Source of the DNA: Corbicula japonica
Taxonomy: Eukaryota > Mollusca > Bivalvia > Venerida > Cyrenidae
DNA: 64,000 nucleotides
Direction of reading: 5' to 3'
Assembly (NCBI GenBank): GCA_038501625.1
Contig: JAZAYU010000173.1
Span: forward strand, 1,054,001-1,118,000
The notes under the pieces are model-generated. The model saw only the letters and a program-made list of their open reading frames with translations, did not search any database and was not told where the DNA came from. This document shows, in pieces, positions 1 to 12,016 of the stretch; position 1 is the stretch's first letter, and each line of letters starts with the position of its first letter. A program made the translations under genes and the position numbers.

Positions 1-1018
1 TTACACAAAACAGGTTTTCAAGTTTTTTTTGGTCCCAGTTACAGCAATATGGTTTTCATGCCACTGACTAGTAATACCTTGTCTATATAGAAGTCAACAT
101 CCAATTGAAAGAGAGGTCCATCTTTTTGCAAGCGACTGCTCTCCAAATTCCATATCAACAAGGCGTAGTTTGTTAAAACATTTATTGAAATGAAATACTA
201 TTATATTACAAAAAGAGTGAACAGATTACAATGTTCCCCAAAAGATTTCCTTTTCCTTTTTCCCTTACTCCATTTATACAGAATTTATCATGTGGGCTAA
301 ATTAGATACCAATCAGCCTGCACATCTGTGCCATCTGACAAGGTTCTTAATTGTTCGCTTTTTGATTTATTAGGTTATTTCTGGCCAAGATGTGGCCAGT
401 ACAGATCCAGATCTAATGGCACAGAAGATCCGGCTGATCTGGATCTACACTGTTCACCTGCGAAATAAAGATGTATGTACGGAGTAAAGGGTTAGATTTT
501 GTTCATTGAAACTATTAAACACTTGCCAGCAAGCGACAAGGCTCCAGATTTGTGAATTTCAGGATAGATCGTGAATTTAAAATTCTGTTATGTTATGACT
601 ACAATTTGAGACACAACTGAAGACACTTTACAATGAAACACAAGATCTATTGAATGTTAAATTTATGACAATAAAATGATTAAACACAAGTATTTACAAT
701 AATGAAATGATTATGATGAATGTAATGTGGGATGTTAATGATTTTATGATGCACTTACGATACAAAAACGTCACTATATTCAAGGACAAGCGTCTTCCTG
801 CATTTGCACTAATCCTCCGTTTTCAAAAAATCATGTATTTTTGTTCTATTTCTTTCCTTTATAAAGAAATCTTGGTAATTAAAGAGACATCTAATGTTAA
901 AAACAACAAATTAAAAGATGTTTTAATATACACAGTTTAGAGGTCAGCCATATGTTGATGACATGTTCATGGCAATTTCTTTCTAATCTGGTCCATACAG
1001 TTTTTGTTATGAGATTTA
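1..1018 (-). other. SUMO 3' UTR and downstream flank
   Basis: This stretch lies immediately 3' of the SUMO stop codon on the minus strand. Read on that strand, AATAAA polyadenylation hexamers occur at 366-371 and 181-186 (TTTATT on the plus strand); either could end the transcript. The rest is AT-rich and has no recognisable coding sequence. A short dispersed phrase containing GATCTACACTGTT occurs near 440, 1920 and 5940, which suggests scattered repeat fragments. Confidence 0.45.
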
Positions 1019-1087
1019 TCATTGTAAGCACACTCCTCCAGTCTGTTGTTGAAAAACATCTATTGAATCGCCATCTTCCATGTCCAA
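1019..1087 (-). CDS. SUMO terminal coding exon (diglycine and stop)
   Basis: The exon encodes [18 protein letters not shown], then VCLQ and a TGA stop. The acceptor is TTTGCAG at 1088-1094 read on the minus strand. The acidic block and QQQTGG are family hallmarks; the VCLQ tail is the pro-peptide. Confidence 0.94.
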   Translation of the reverse strand: MDMEDGDSIDVFQQQTGGVCLQ

Positions 1088-4000
1088 CTGCAAAGTAAGA
1101 TTTCAGAAAATGAAAGCATTCTAATTATGGATGAGGAACAGTACTGAAGACACTTCAAAAATGAGAGAAATGAAACCTAACAATGAATGAACAACATTAC
1201 TGAAAACACTTCAAAAATGAAAGGATAGCTAACATTGCCTGTATGATTTTTTTTAAGTATCAACTGATCAAGCCAAGTTTAATCCTATGGGACTACTGGG
1301 ACGGTGTAAAAGCTATCACCATGATGAAATAAACAATTATCTCGAGCCATCATTCTTGTTGTCAGAAGTAGCTTTGCAGATGCAGGTGATATATTCCAAG
1401 TATTTCTGCAACAAGGCAAAAAAGTTCAGTTCAAAGCAACCCCAAGTTTCAGGTTTAAGTTGTGAGCATGCAGGCCACAGCCTTGTTTATTGTTGCCACC
1501 ATCATCAATGTCTACCAGCTATATTGCAGGTGACCTATATATAGAACATTTTGTATCATCATGCCCTGTATAACTCCTGGGTAAAGATTAACAAGAATTC
1601 AGCATTACTGGTGCCATAACAACATATTGTAATTAACTTGTATCTTGTTCTACAATTCCTGTAACAACAGTAACAAACAAATGATTGAAATAGATGAAAA
1701 GGGAACTTTGAAAGCCACGGAACACGACAAATATGAAAATACTGCAGGCTCGGTTTGATTGAGCCTGTTCATGGGCAGTATTGAGATTGATATTATTATG
1801 TTGAGATTTGATATTAAATCAGAAGCATTTTAGCCCTTTACTCCATGGACAGGCCTATTTTTCGCATGGGCAAACAATGTAGATTGAGATTGGCTGGCAC
1901 ATTAATGTCAACTGACCTGGATCTACACTGTTAGCTTTTTTGAACAGAAATAACACAATCACTTTAATAGTTAATAGTATGTATCCATTAAATAAAGGGT
2001 TAATTTAAAATTATACATTTATTAATAAATTTCGTTTAGTTCTAAATTTTCTTGTTATTTAGATGTACATGCTGATTTCTGAATGCACAGTTGCCTGTAA
2101 TTCTGAACTAGTGATAAATACAGCTATACTGTAATGTATTAAAAAGTCTTTTACATGACACAAGAAGTATTATTAGGGATTACACTGGATTATCTGTCCA
2201 TTGGCAGAATGCTGTTAAGGTAAGACCTGTGTAATAGGCACTATTAAGAATCCAACATCTGATTATATTTTCATCAACAGCTTTATACCACTGACTTGTA
2301 TGCAAAATTTTAATGATTTTCACCGTGTAGTTTTTGAGATTTTTAGCTTTTTTTATTTAAAAAAGTGAGAAAAAACGTGAAAGTATCCAAATTCTTTAAT
2401 CGGTGACAAAATTGTTTGTTATTGATAAATTCAACCTTAATTTTTTTACAGTTTATCAAAAATATGTTATATTTTACTAAACTAATTTAAGATATAATAT
2501 ATAAATACAGAATTATCTTAAAATGACATTTTTTGACCAAATAAATTTAAAAAATGCATTTTTTATATTTCACGAGATTAAATTAATGAAAATTGTGCAA
2601 AATCCTGATTGGTGCAATATACCAAACTTTACCATTTTTTAACTATATACCTTAAACAGAATTTAAACAAAAATTCAGAGAAGTTTACCGTCCAGTTTTA
2701 GAAATTTTCAAATTGATGACTTAAATAAACACTATTCTGATAGCGAAAACCCCTTTAATCTTGATTATTTTGCTTATTTTAGTTTAAATCATGAGAATTT
2801 TATATTCAATGACAGAATTACAGAGGAAAAAAAGAAATATGCCAATTATTTAAGCTCTATGCTTACAAAATAAAAATAGCTTCCAGTGGGATTTGAACCC
2901 TGGTCCTCTTGCATGATAGAAATCTATGCTAATTTACTACTATAGTTACCTCCCTTGGATACTCTTCTGGATATAGGTATTCATTACACAGGTCTTACCT
3001 TAATTTGGACTTCAGTGGAATAGAACCAGTCAGGCATGATTTTTTGAATCACAGAAAAAAGCTGAAATACGACCGGGGTGTGGGGGCCGCTTAAGGCCCC
3101 CAGAAGCTCTGGGGTAAATGGTGCAAAATCCTGCATTCTGGGCCTCTCCTGTGAGCATTTTTACTCTTGAAAAGACAACACTTTTTTAAAGCAGATTTTT
3201 TCAACTAATGTCCATAACTAGATACTTATTGAACATTTTGACATTACATTTCATTACAAATGTTCATACACCCCATGAGATATATGGGATACTTTGATGT
3301 TCCATTAAACAGCTACAAAATAAAATTGAAAATCTGAATCGGGCGAGGCAAAAAGCGGAATTCCGCTAAAAATCGGAAGAAAATCATGCCTGTCCAGTAC
3401 ATCCTGTAAACTTATTTAATATCTATCTTTCAGTAATGTCGAACCCCTGATTGAGACCTAGACATTCCAGCTATTTTTTTTTGGTGGAGGAAGACTCCAG
3501 GTGCCCCTCAGGCATTGTTTCAGGCAAAGGCGGGAACCTGGGTAGAACCAATGACCTTTTCGTAAGCTATCTGGACAGATTCCTCACACGTTATATTTCA
3601 ACTCCGGGAGGACTTGAACCCATTGCGGTGAGGTGCATGTGGTTGTCAACCAAAGACCTTAACCACTCGGCCACAGAGGCCTTCTATTATTACTGGAAAT
3701 ATAATGGCTTGAATGTCAAAGTGACTGCAGGCTATATGCAGAAGCCCCTGTACTTGGTATCCAACATAGCTACAGCCGTGAAGTTTGATAAAACGGCTTA
3801 CCCCGTGAGGTGTGTCTGTTTCATTTATTGGATTGCCATCAAATCTGAATCTAACAACACCAAGCTTCAGACCCTGAAATGAAATACATTTCAATAAACT
3901 TATATATCATATACTTTTAAACTGTAATACACTAATAGATGAAAAGGGAACCATAAAAACCAATCATGACAAATATTGAAATATGAAAATATTGCAGGCT

Positions 4001-7000
4001 CGGTTTGATAAGAGTCTGTTAGTGGGCAGAATTGTAAATGCATATTACTGCCCACAGCTGAAGGATTGTTTTTAATGATCTATTAACTGTTTTTAAAATG
4101 GATTTTTTTTTGAAAAATGCTTGCCCCAAGGCCAGGTTCTCTTATCCCCTACCAATAATACTAAATCATTATGCAGAGCTCCAGATATTTGCTAAAATAC
4201 CCTTTAATTTTTTGCAAATACCCATTGAATGTTATATGTTGGTGTTCTGGTACCCGTTCATTTAAAAATTAGAATTTGTTTAAGACACTAATGCCCCACT
4301 GATACAACAACATCTGTAACAAAGGGCCATATGGTAAAATAGTTTAAGGGAAAACTCTTCTCTTTTTAATCATCTACACATCTGAAGCATCTGTGAGAAA
4401 TTGTTCTCATCTGAATACTAAAGAAAAGTAAACCCTTAAAAAAAACAAGAGGGCCATGATGGCCCTGTATCGCTCACCAGAGTACAAAAGTACTTTCAGC
4501 TTTACCCCAGGGCCAACATTTAAATAATGCTGGTAAAGGGTCTCTTTACTATACTTAACACGAAATATCTAAGGTCTAGTCGCATTAGTTTCAGAGAAAA
4601 ATGATAATTTATGTTTTCCTATATAAATCAATGCAAACTAAGAGAACCCTGGGGCGTGGCCAATTTTGACCCAGGGGACATAATTTGAACAAACTTGGAA
4701 GATATCCACTAGACAATGCTAAATACCATATATCTAAGCTGAAGGCATTGAGGTTTCCAGTAAGAAGAATTTTAACAAGAGGGCCATGATGGCCCTGTAT
4801 TGCTCACCTGAGTACAAAAGTACTTTCAGCTTTACTCCAGGGCCAACATTTAAATAATGCTGGTAAAGGGTCTCTTTACAATACTCAACACAAAATATCT
4901 AAGGTCTAGTCGCATTAGTTTCAGAGAAAAATGATAATTTATGTTTTCCTATATAAATCAATGCAAACTAAGAGAACCCTGGGGCGTGGCCAATTTTGGC
5001 CCAGGGGACATAATTTGAACAAATTTGGAAGATATCCACTAGGGCCTAAAAAAAAAATTGTTGTGTTTCTGGTGGCCCGACCGACCCTACTTTTTTACCG
5101 CCGACCGTAACTTTTTTTTGACTCGGAAAAAATATCGAAGCGTCGTTGTGGTCTCCAAATCGTCATGGATCGATTGGCCGAAGACGACAACGATATTTTG
5201 TAAGGACGACATTTTGTTTAATTCGACAACGACGTTTTGTTTTATTCGTCTGCGAAAATCACAACCGCCGGCCCGTAGTAAACAAGCATGGCGGTCAGCG
5301 TTAGACAAACCGATAACAAAATATTTATACTTATTGATCTGCAGACGATTTCATCGAAGAATTACGGAAGCAAATAGATTAAGATTTCGGTTCAAGATGC
5401 ATACGTGATAGGATGAAAATGCAAAATCATTGAACTTTGGCTCAAGGAGTTTACGATCTCGGACTTTTGTATGGTGAAAAAAAGGCACTTATCAAATAAT
5501 TTATTAAACTCAGCTTTGGTGGTAGTGATAAATCTTTTACCATCATTGAAGGGTTATGAATTAATTTGATTATGTGTTAATTGCAACAATATCGTGAAAG
5601 TAAATCTGTAGATGACTTTGGTACACTTGCAAATGTGGTGTGCTTTATGGCTATAAGAAGTGGTAGACCTAGGTAAGAAAATTACCACACATATAAAACA
5701 TATTTTTTCAGACATGGGCAAATCTTCAATATCTATGCGTTAAAAAACCTTACGGTATTATGCATGGTACATGGATACAATTCTTATTATTTAGAAAATC
5801 TAAAATTTATGAAAATAATATGTTAAAATATCTATTATTTGATATAGTAAATAGATCTATAATTTTAATAAAACTGCAATTAAATAAATATTATAAGTTG
5901 ATGTCACAAAATATAGTCTTAGCAGGCTGATTTTAGATCTACACTGTTTGCCCATATGATTTTTTGTGTATCTTTTTCGTATCTGTGGAGTAAAAGGTTA
6001 ATACAAATAAAGGTTAGTAAAGTTTAATTTAGAGTTATTCACATACAATTTTGATTTTAGAATCTTGTTCCATCTCACATTATTAAATGACCATTGTTAA
6101 TGTTGTATGTTGGTATGAACCACATTTGGAGATCAGGCCTCTCACTAGACTTGCAAATCAGGGAGAAGTTTTTGCCATAATTTTAATAAATTATGGAGAA
6201 GTTTGCAGTCAACAGCATTGTTTCCCCATAAAGTCCATATAAAATGACTTCTCCCATAGCTCAAAGAAGGGAGAAGTCTGGTCACTTTTAGGAGACTACT
6301 TCTCCCAAGTCTCCCTCTAGTGAGAGCCCTGGAGATAGTGGAATTTTTATTATGTCTGACACTTGAAAAATCTCACAAATGTATTATTTAAAAGCAATGG
6401 TCAGCTGAAGTTGGTATTTTGTCAGGAACTATTCAAGCTTATCAGTTTTCTAGTTATGTAAAGACTAAAACAGGTTGACTGAAATAGTTTGGTGTAAATT
6501 TTGATATTCCCTCAATACCGAGAATATACATGCTGTTATAGACATGAATAACAATGGAAACAATTTTCAAGTTTAATTTTTATTTTCAAGTATTTGTGTT
6601 CATTACAAACAGAAGAAGAACATAAAAACATGTACTTACCAGTTATTATTTTGTGCTATTGACATAAAAACAACATATTAGGAATAACAAGCTTAACATT
6701 TTTATCCATTAATAATTAATAAAAAAAAAAAAAAAAAAAAAAAAAGCCTACCTACCGACCCTGTTTTTTTTGGCTACGCCACCAGAAACACAAGTATTTT
6801 TTTTTTAGGCCTAGACAATGCTAAATACCATATATTTAAGCTGAAGGCATTGAGGTTTCCAGTAAGAAGAATTTTAAAAATTGCCCTTTTTACATATTTA
6901 GGACCCCCGCGGTGTGGCCAATATTGACCCCAGGGCCAACATTTAAACAATGTTGGTAAAGGGTCTCTTCACAATACTCAACACCAAATATCTAAGGTCT

Positions 7001-10000
7001 AGTCCTATTAGTTTCGGAGAAAAATGATTTTTCATGTTTTTCCTATATAACTATAATGTAAACCAAGAGAACCTTAGGGCGTGGCAGATTTTTGCCCAGG
7101 GGACATAATTTGAACAAATTTAGTAGACATCCATTAGACAATGCTACTTACAAAATATCTAAGCTGTACGCATTGTGGTTTGTGAGAAGAAGCTTTTTAA
7201 AAATTTCCTATATAAGTCTGTAAAATGAAGTGACCCCTGGGGCGGGGCCAATTTTGACCCCAGGGAAATAATTTGAACAATCTTTGTAGAGTTCCACTAG
7301 AGGGTGCTAAATGCCAAACATCTAAGCTCTATGCCTTGTGGTTTCAGACAAGAAGATTTTTAAAGTTTTTCTTATATACGCCTTTCCAATAAACAGTTTC
7401 GCAGTCCTGTACGAGTTACTTCCCGCGACCGAAAATCAATCCAAAACGAGGCTCTGCAGGATAGCTGAACGATCGGGCTAATGGCTTAAGCACATAATAG
7501 CTAACCTTATCCGCTATATTGCAGGTCTGCGTTCGTCGCCGGCGGTGAAAAAATAAGTTGCTGGTCTGTTATTCTAGCCAGACCTTTTATGTTTACTATT
7601 TGTTAGATATTTAGATTTTTAATGATATAAGAACATGTACCATTCTTGTTGATAGTAGGCAGTATGAAACGCAATTTGGACAAACATAAGCATTAATTTT
7701 ACCAATTATGTACAACAATTTCTTCTTTATATCTTTTATATATTTTAATATATTGTACTGGTGTAAATGTTGCAAATTGCTAAGGCTAGTAATGCGCTAT
7801 TATCCGGAAATCGTGATATGTCAACATCTGGTTACATGATCTGTAGACAAAAAAAAATTGAAAAAATACAATCTGAATTTGTTGATACTTACACATTTGA
7901 ACAATAGAATTGTCCTAAAAAATTAAGGCGTTTATGGTCAACGTGTAAATAATTTGAATATTTAAAATGTTATGTATACTTCACAACCAAATATGATTGA
8001 TTCTGTCTTGAAATAAAACAGGATCGGTAATCTAGTTGTTTGTTGTAGAAGTATCATTCGTAGAATAAAATCCAAGGATTTAGATGCCGGCTTCCAAAAA
8101 GATGAGAATATTTATATCACAATATGGTTGCATATCCAATTTAGATTTCTTAGGTTTGACAGATTGTAATTTTGGCATAAAAGCCCAAACTCTTAATTAA
8201 ACATATATAACATGTGTTGACAAGATTTGTTTCTTATTGACGGCTTTTGTTTCTATACGTGTCATAATGTTGATTAAGAATCCATTTAAGTGCTAAATCA
8301 AATATATTTGATGGCACATCCAGTAGTTAAAGGACTCCGAAATACTTAAGAATTGGGAGGTGTAGATACCTTGCAAATAGAAATTACACGATCTCTATTG
8401 GTCAATGATATCTGCCCCTTTAAGTAATTGACAGATGACCCCGTGTGCGAGACAGTTTGACATGTTTATGGCATGCCGCCTTCAAAATCAATCGCCGCCG
8501 ACATAATCACAACATGATGACAGTAGTTGAATAGACACGCTAATCCGGAAACGAGACTCAATTAAGCCGTGAAGAGAACACTGCGACTGTCTGTTAGTTG
8601 AAGTCGTTTAGTGTCTAATGCGAGGAATAATGAATTGACACTTTTAGTCAGAAACCTGATTGTTTTATAAATTATTTTCAAAAATATCATGACGCTGATG
8701 TATTATTACTAATTAAAAGAGAGAATATATTTTTAAAAAAAAAAATTTTATGATAAAAAAGAAAGTTGTAGGTACATATTCCCTATTACGTTATTACAGC
8801 GAGCAATCATTTATCCTGTAAAGCAGTCACGTGACTGGACAGGGGAGGTAACCAAATAAATTCATCGAATTATTGGAAAGGCGTACAAGTCTAGGTAAAA
8901 TGAAGTGACCCCTGGGGCGGGGCCAATTTTGACCCCAGGGAAATAATTTGAACAATATTTGTAGAGCTCCACTAGAGGGTGCTAAATGCCAAATATCTAA
9001 GCTCTAGGCCTTGTGGTTTCAGACAAGAAGATTTTTAAAGTTTTTCCTATATAAGTCTATGTAAAATGAAGTGACCCCTGGGGCGGGGCCAATTTTGACC
9101 CCAGGCAAATAATTTGAACAATCTTTGTAGAGTTCCACTAGAGGGTGCTTAATGCCAAATATCTAAGCTCTAGGCCTTGTGGTTTCAGACAAGAAGATTT
9201 TTAAAGTTTTTCCTATATAAGTCTATGTAAATAAAGTGACCCCTGGGGTGGGGCCAATTTTGACCCCAGGGAAATCATTTGAACAACCTTTGTAGAGTTC
9301 AACTAGAGGGTGCTAAATGCCAAATATCTAAGCTCTAGGCCTTGTGGTTTCAGACAAGAAGATTTTTAAAGTTTTTCCTTTTGGTTGCCATGGCAACCAG
9401 AGTTCTGCTTGGAATTCCATTTTTTGAACAATTTTGAAAGGGCATCATCTAAGCATTATTCCTGTGAAGTTTCATCAAAGTTGGCCAAGCAGTTTCAGAG
9501 AAGAAGTCGATTGAAGCAATTGTTGACGACGGACATCAGGCGGTCACAAAAGCTCACCTTGTCAGTTCGTGACAGGTGAGCTAAAAATTGCCCTTTTTAC
9601 ACATTAAGGACCCCCGCGGTGGGGCCAATATTGACCCCAGGGCCAACATTTAAACAATGTTGGTAAAGGGTCTCTTCACAATACTCAACACCAAATATCT
9701 AAGGTCTAGTCCTATTAGTTTCGGAGAACAATGATTTTTCATGTTTTTCCTACGTAACTATAATGTAAACCAAGAGAACCTTAGGGCGTGGCAGATTTTG
9801 GCCCAGGGGACATAATTTGAACAAATTTAGTAGACATCCATTAGATAATGCTACTTACAAAATATCTAAGCTGTAGGCATTGTGATTTGTGAGAAGAAGC
9901 TTTTTAAAGATTTCCTATATAAGTCTATGTAAAATGAAGTGACCCCTGGGGCGGGGCCAATTTTGACCCCAGGGAAATAATTTGAACAATCTTTGTAGAG

Positions 10001-11348
10001 TTCCACTAGAGGGTGCTTAATGCCAAATATCTAAGCTCTAGGCCTTGTGGTTTCAGACAAGAAGATTTTTTAAAGTTTTTCCTATATAAGTCTATGTAAA
10101 TAAAGTGACCCCTGGGGTGGGGCCAATTTTGACCCCAGGGAAATCATTTGAACAACCTTTGTAGAGTTCAACTAGAGGGTGCTAAATGCCAAATATCTAA
10201 GCTCTAGGACTAGTGGTTTCAGACAAGAAGATTTTTAAAGTTTTTCCTATATAAGTCTATGTAAAATGAAGTGACCCCTGGGGCGGGGCCAATTTTGACC
10301 CCAGGGAAATAATTTGAACAATCTTTTTAGAGTTCCACTAGAGGGTGCTAAATGCCAAATATCTAAGCTCTAGGCCTTGTGGTTTCAGACAAGAAGATTT
10401 TTAAAGTTTTTCCTATACAAGTCTATGTAAAATGAAGTGACCCCTGGGGCGGGGCCAATTTTGACCCCAGGGAAATAATTTGAACAATCTTTGTAGAGTT
10501 CAACTAGAGGGTGCTAAATGCCAAATATCTAAGCTCTAGGCCTTGTGGTTTCAGACAAGAAGATTTTTAAAGTTTTTCCTATATAAGTCTATGTAAAATG
10601 AAGTGACCCCTGGGGCGGGGCCAATTTTGACCCCAGGGAAATAATTTGAACAATCTTTGTAGAGCTCCACTAGAGGGTGCTAAATGCCAAATATCTAAGC
10701 TCTAGGCCTTGTGGTTTCAGACAAGAAGATTTTTAAAGTTTTTCCTTTCGGTTGCCATGGCAACCAGAGTTCTGCATGGAATTGATTTCTTTGAACAACT
10801 TTGGAAGAGCTTCATGCAAGGAACATCCGTGGCAAGTTTCATTAAAATTGGCCAAGCCGTTTCAGAGAAGAAGTCAATTGAAGCAATTGTTGACGACGCA
10901 CGACGGACATCAGGCGGTCACAAAAGCTCACCTTGTCACTTTGTGACAGGTGAGCTAATACATGTAATCAAACTTTATCTGCAGCTCTGATTATGTATAA
11001 AACATGATAATCATTTACTAATTTTCATGATTCAAATTTATCTAGTTGCTTTACTTGATTCCCTTTAACTGCACTTATTTATAGATTTTTATTTTATCTT
11101 GAGTTTATCAAAAACTGCTTTTCAAAATAAATTTGCTAAAATATTGCTAGTGATACATATCTTATTTTGTAAGCTGATAAAGCTGTAATTTGTTTACACT
11201 AGTCTAAGTAAAAGTTTACCGCTCTATCACAGTATGCTGACATCAGTTTGCGGAGAGGTGTGTTTCTCTTGATCTTGAAATGGACCACACTACCATCTTG
11301 TCCAGTGACTTTGAGATTAATGTGCTCAGATTCATTCTTAACATCATC
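1019..11348 (-). CDS. SUMO (SUMO2/3-type ubiquitin-like modifier), spliced, first exon missing
   Basis: Three coding exons join in frame (11348-11220, 3873-3802, 1087-1019) and give the last 88 residues plus stop of a SUMO protein, a ubiquitin-like modifier attached to lysines by the E1/UBC9/E3 pathway. Visible signatures are a strand with HINLKV, the block RFRFDG, then INETDTP, then QQQTGG followed by four residues (VCLQ) that a SENP protease would remove to expose the diglycine. A VKNE motif near the start of the 43-residue exon fits the psi-K-x-E site used for poly-SUMO chains in SUMO2/3. Human SUMO2 has 95 residues, so only about 7 N-terminal residues are missing. All introns have GT/AG ends and the second coding exon boundary matches the 72-nt vertebrate exon. 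Introns of 2.7 and 7.3 kb are filled with transposons. The protein clearly belongs to the SUMO family; the exact paralogue is inferred. Confidence 0.93.
1688..1780 (+). repeat. Dispersed hairpin repeat, copy 1
   Basis: The segment starts near TAGATGAAAAGGGAAC and ends in the hairpin CAGGCTC...GAGCCTG followed by TTCATGGGCAG. Close copies occur at 3931-4028, 31161-31218 (3' part only) and 61637-61728. Outside this repeat, 1091-2214 shows no gene. Confidence 0.6.
2219..2999. mobile_element. MITE with TTAA target duplication
   Basis: TTAA at 2215-2218 and 3000-3003 flanks a 781-bp segment. Its ends are inverted copies of GGTAAGACCTGTGTAAT. No transposase is visible. TTAA duplication is typical of piggyBac and Kolobok superfamilies; which one applies cannot be told here. 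It sits in the last SUMO intron. Confidence 0.75.
2880..2955 (-). other. tRNA-like sequence inside the TTAA MITE
   Basis: On the minus strand GGGTTCAAATCCCAC resembles a tRNA T-arm (B box), preceded by a weak A-box-like stretch. The acceptor ends do not pair well, so this is a tRNA-derived SINE head or decayed tRNA rather than a functional gene. Confidence 0.35.
3032..3392. mobile_element. CAG-ended MITE, 6-bp TSD
   Basis: The 361-bp segment begins CAGGCATGATTTT and ends with its inverse. Flanks ACCAGT (3026-3031) and TCCAGT (3393-3398) match at five of six positions. It contains a GC-rich hairpin (GGGGGCCGCTTAAGGCCCCC) shared with the element at 24030-24901 and with sequence near 30760-30800. 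Confidence 0.7.
3430..3690 (-). repeat. tRNA-derived SINE with Meta-type central domain
   Basis: Read on the minus strand, 3690-3605 is a Ser/Leu-like tRNA head (GGCCGAGTGGTTAAGG, later GGGTTCAAGTCCTCCC). It is followed by a body containing GGTTCTACCCAGG, TGCCTGAGGGGCACCTGG and CTTCCTCCACCAAAAA. From memory, this body resembles the conserved domain of metazoan MetaSINEs found in bivalves. The 3' end is not clear. It lies in the SUMO intron. Confidence 0.7.
3802..3873 (-). CDS. SUMO internal exon (RFRFDG block)
   Basis: This 72-nt exon encodes 24 residues from GLKLGVV through [17 protein letters not shown]. It is bounded by TTTCAG on the 5' side and the donor GTAAGC at 3801-3796, phase 0 at both ends. 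The length equals the corresponding vertebrate SUMO2/3 exon. A SINE ends only about 110 bp 3' of it in the following intron. Confidence 0.94.
3931..4028 (+). repeat. Dispersed hairpin repeat, copy 2
   Basis: It has the same TAGATGAAAAGGGAAC start and the same GCAGGCTCGGTTTGAT hairpin core as at 1688. It lies just upstream (minus-strand sense) of the SUMO RFRFDG exon. Confidence 0.55.
5043..6811. mobile_element. GGCC-ended TIR element, 3-bp TSD (Harbinger-like?)
   Basis: Ends begin GGCCTAAAAAAAAAATTG on the left and GGCCTAAAAAAAAAATAC on the inverted right, continuing into GTGTTTCTGGTGGC on both. TAG at 5040-5042 and 6812-6814 is the likely duplication. The uninterrupted site is seen in the first repeat copy near 4697-4720 (CCACTAGACAATGC). 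It has a 25-A tract at about 6720-6745. The small open frames inside show no recognisable domain. Confidence 0.72.
7379..8883. mobile_element. TA-flanked TIR element
   Basis: Inverted CGCCTTTCCAATAA ends are flanked by TA (7377-7378 and 8884-8885). Removing it restores the repeat phrase CCTATATAAGTCTA... seen in sister units. The 1.5-kb interior has no transposase. TA duplication suggests Tc1/mariner-type mobilisation. Confidence 0.72.
8898..10740 (+). repeat. ~166-bp tandem repeats of the Helentron-like element
   Basis: The unit starts AATGAAGTGACCCCTGGGG and includes TTTTGACCCCAGGGAAATAA and GGTGCTAAATGCC. Starts near 10263, 10429 and 10595 give a 166-bp spacing. Units of the same family continue on both sides of the inner tail at 9370-9585. 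Confidence 0.8.
11220..11348 (-). CDS. SUMO internal exon (beta-grasp N-terminal half)
   Basis: This 129-nt exon encodes 43 residues, from [14 protein letters not shown] to LMSAYCDRA. The acceptor on the minus strand is a CCTCAG just above 11348 and the donor is GTAAAC at 11219-11214; both ends are phase 0. It carries the probable chain-forming lysine in VKNE and the first beta strands of the SUMO fold. Confidence 0.93.
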
Positions 11349-11837
11349 CTGAGGACAACAAACAAAAACATCAAACCTTGTTCTAGACAAACTAAAGATT
11401 TTGACGCACATGTGCTTCAAACACTTTGTACAGCATTACCCTTGACACTTCCTCCACAGCAAACAGGAATTTTATTCTTTATAATATTCAAAAAATCATT
11501 GTTTAAATTGCAGCAATTTAAAGGTTAATGCTAAAAAACACCATCTCTGTGCTTCAAACATGTTTTGCTAGAATAAAAACAAAACCTGTCAAGGGGGTTT
11601 CTAGAGAGTAAAAATTGTCTTGAACAATCCAAATCAAATGTGATACACTACCAATTTCTATTTCAATTAGATAATGACACAGCGAGTGACCTTCGTAAAC
11701 ATCAGATTCTGTTGCACTGCAATACTTTATTACAAGACGCCGATCATGGCTTTTGTCAAGCTACTAGTTTAAGAACTGCTGCTCCTATCAGAAGACACTG
11801 CGTTCTACTTCCAATTTAGGTTTTGCTGTCATTCAAA
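11349..11837. other. SUMO upstream intron, no feature seen
   Basis: AT-rich intronic sequence between the DDVKNE exon and the foldback nest. I looked on the minus strand for a short first exon of the MADEK type ending in GT and found none that was convincing. Confidence 0.4.
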
Positions 11838-12016
11838 GGGGTAGATTCACGAAGGCTCAAAAGTGGCCTAAAATATCTAAAAATTTCGAATGGCATTTAC
11901 ATCGCAGAAGGTCAGCTTTTTTATAGTCTATAATGGTTGTTTCCTTGGACAGATTGTGAAGGAAGACAAACTTATTAACCAAAATGAAATATTAAGTGTG
12001 TCCAATGTGTTCTAAA

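Larger units (their letters stand above)
4445..10957 (+). mobile_element. Compound Helentron-like (HINE-type) element with internal tandem repeats
   Basis: Two head copies start AACAAGAGGGCCATGATGG (about 4445 and 4776), each with the hairpin GGGCCATGATGGCCC and then GCTCACC. The body is made of roughly 160-bp repeats. Two tails end in a hairpin, GCTCACCTTGTCA...TGACAGGTGAGC followed by TAA, at about 9550-9585 and 10927-10957. The segment from about 6877 to the first tail is repeated as 9586-10957. Head and tail carry complementary GCTCACC/GGTGAGC. This layout fits non-autonomous Helentrons (rolling-circle elements) known from bivalves; the assignment is inference because no Rep/helicase is present. 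It fills most of the 7.3-kb SUMO intron and is interrupted at 5043-6811 and 7379-8883. Confidence 0.65.

Noticed and set aside
11280..11528. Plus-strand open frame over the SUMO exon
   Set aside because: It is the antisense shadow of the conserved SUMO exon.
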